A stretch of 56,965 bases of DNA from Geminicoccaceae bacterium (GTDB lineage: Bacteria > Pseudomonadota > Alphaproteobacteria > Geminicoccales > Geminicoccaceae). The notes beneath the pieces were generated by a model. It saw only the letters and a program-made list of their open reading frames with translations. It was not told the DNA's origin and did no database searches. Where the stretch lies: contig JANQNY010000065.1 of NCBI GenBank assembly GCA_028279345.1, positions 1 to 56,965 of the forward strand, in the 5' to 3' direction. Shown piece after piece: positions 56,565 through 56,965 of the stretch. The position numbers and the translations under genes were made by a program. Numbering within the stretch: the stretch's first letter is position 1; each line of letters starts with the position of its first letter.

Positions 56565-56965
56565 CCGAGGCCGGCTACAACTTCGCCTATCTCGACGAGC
56601 AGACCAAACGCATGATCCGCCGCGCACTTCTCAAAGCGGTGGCGATCCCCGGCTACCAGGTGCCGTTCGCCTCGCGCGACATGCCCCTGCCCTATGGCTG
56701 GGGCACCGGCGGCATCCAGGTCACCGCCGCCTGCATCGGTCCGGACGACGTCCTCAAGGTGATCGACCAGGGCGCCGACGACACGACCAACGCGGTTTCG
56801 ATCCGCCGGTTCTTCGTGCGCATGACCGGCGTGCGGACGACGGAGGCCACCGCCGAGGCAACCCTCATCCAGACGCGCCACCGCATCCCGGAAGAGCCGC
56901 TCGAGGCTGGGCAGATCCTCGTCTACCAGGTGCCGATCCCCGAGCCGTTGCGCTTCTTGGAGCCA
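56561..56965 (+). CDS. phnJ: Phosphonate C-P lyase catalytic subunit PhnJ, 3' end outside window
   Basis: First 135 codons of PhnJ, the radical-SAM subunit that cleaves the C-P bond. Seen: YNFAYLDEQTKRMIRRALLKAVAIPGYQVPFASRDMPLPYGWGTGGIQVTAACIGPDDVLKVIDQG, and then DDTTNAVSIRRFF, all PhnJ N-terminal hallmarks. The catalytic and iron-sulfur cysteines near residues 240-275 lie beyond the window end. The ATG overlaps the DUF429 stop. Confidence 0.92.
   Translation, partial: MTEAGYNFAYLDEQTKRMIRRALLKAVAIPGYQVPFASRDMPLPYGWGTGGIQVTAACIGPDDVLKVIDQGADDTTNAVSIRRFFVRMTGVRTTEATAEATLIQTRHRIPEEPLEAGQILVYQVPIPEPLRFLEP

Overview
This 57 kb window is GC-rich, gene-dense chromosomal DNA that looks like a free-living alphaproteobacterium, probably of the Rhodospirillales/Geminicoccales type. 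Pointers are a class I lysyl-tRNA synthetase, a DUF6460 membrane protein, a cox-type molybdenum-hydroxylase maturation cluster, C-P lyase genes, and many genes coupled by GTGA, ATGA or TTGA stop/start overlaps. I see no rRNA, tRNA, CRISPR array, transposase, integrase or phage gene. The placement is inferred from gene content only.

Layout. 1-5255 (minus): penicillin-binding protein 1A, cut by the window edge, then a coupled hydrolase operon made of a small GatC/AtzG-like protein, an amidase, an M20 deacylase and a P1-family self-processing peptidase. 5376-10555 (plus): AAA+ ATPase and VWA protein (CoxD/CoxE type), two XdhC-type half proteins, a molybdopterin-binding/nucleotidyltransferase fusion and a SufU-like scaffold. 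This is a set for inserting Mo cofactor into a molybdenum hydroxylase whose structural genes are not in the window. 10574-13039: SnoaL, VOC and TetR genes with a strong palindromic operator, a relic of the sufU 3' end, and an AhpD-like gene. 13129-24324: mostly single genes (DM13 lipoprotein, MsrB, P-type ATPase, DUF547, secreted trypsin-like protease, EamA exporter, metallo-beta-lactamase, GNAT, RluA synthase, tautomerase with a divergent LysR regulator).

24336-31209: KDG kinase, a lipoprotein, an SsuABC/TauABC-type ABC importer operon ending in KDGal kinase, CCA-adding enzyme and a stand-alone receiver protein. 31522-36747: a 1151-residue indolepyruvate-type ferredoxin oxidoreductase, a leucine-dehydrogenase-like enzyme and a divergent Lrp/AsnC regulator, which together read as an amino-acid to acyl-CoA catabolic unit. 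36766-39933: a divergent pair encoding a cytoplasmic SGNH hydrolase and a cytoplasmic V8/trypsin-like protease, plus a secreted cysteine-containing protein. 40293-45454: a frameshifted secreted protein, GTP-dependent PEP carboxykinase, a YdcF-like protein and an ArnT-like glycosyltransferase. 45571-50835 (minus): HAD phosphatase, LysS, RsmB and PurH, an overlapping housekeeping chain. 50984-52509: DUF6460 protein and a zinc-less alcohol-dehydrogenase-like oxidoreductase. 52769-56965: phnF facing phnG-phnH-phnI-[DUF429]-phnJ, the start of a carbon-phosphorus lyase operon that runs off the window.

The most unusual points are the DUF429 gene translationally locked between phnI and phnJ, the SGNH/cytosolic-protease pair, the degenerate sufU 3'-end copy beyond the SnoaL-VOC-TetR block, the palindromic operators at tetR, lrp and phnG, and a one-base frameshift in the secreted protein at 40293-41116.
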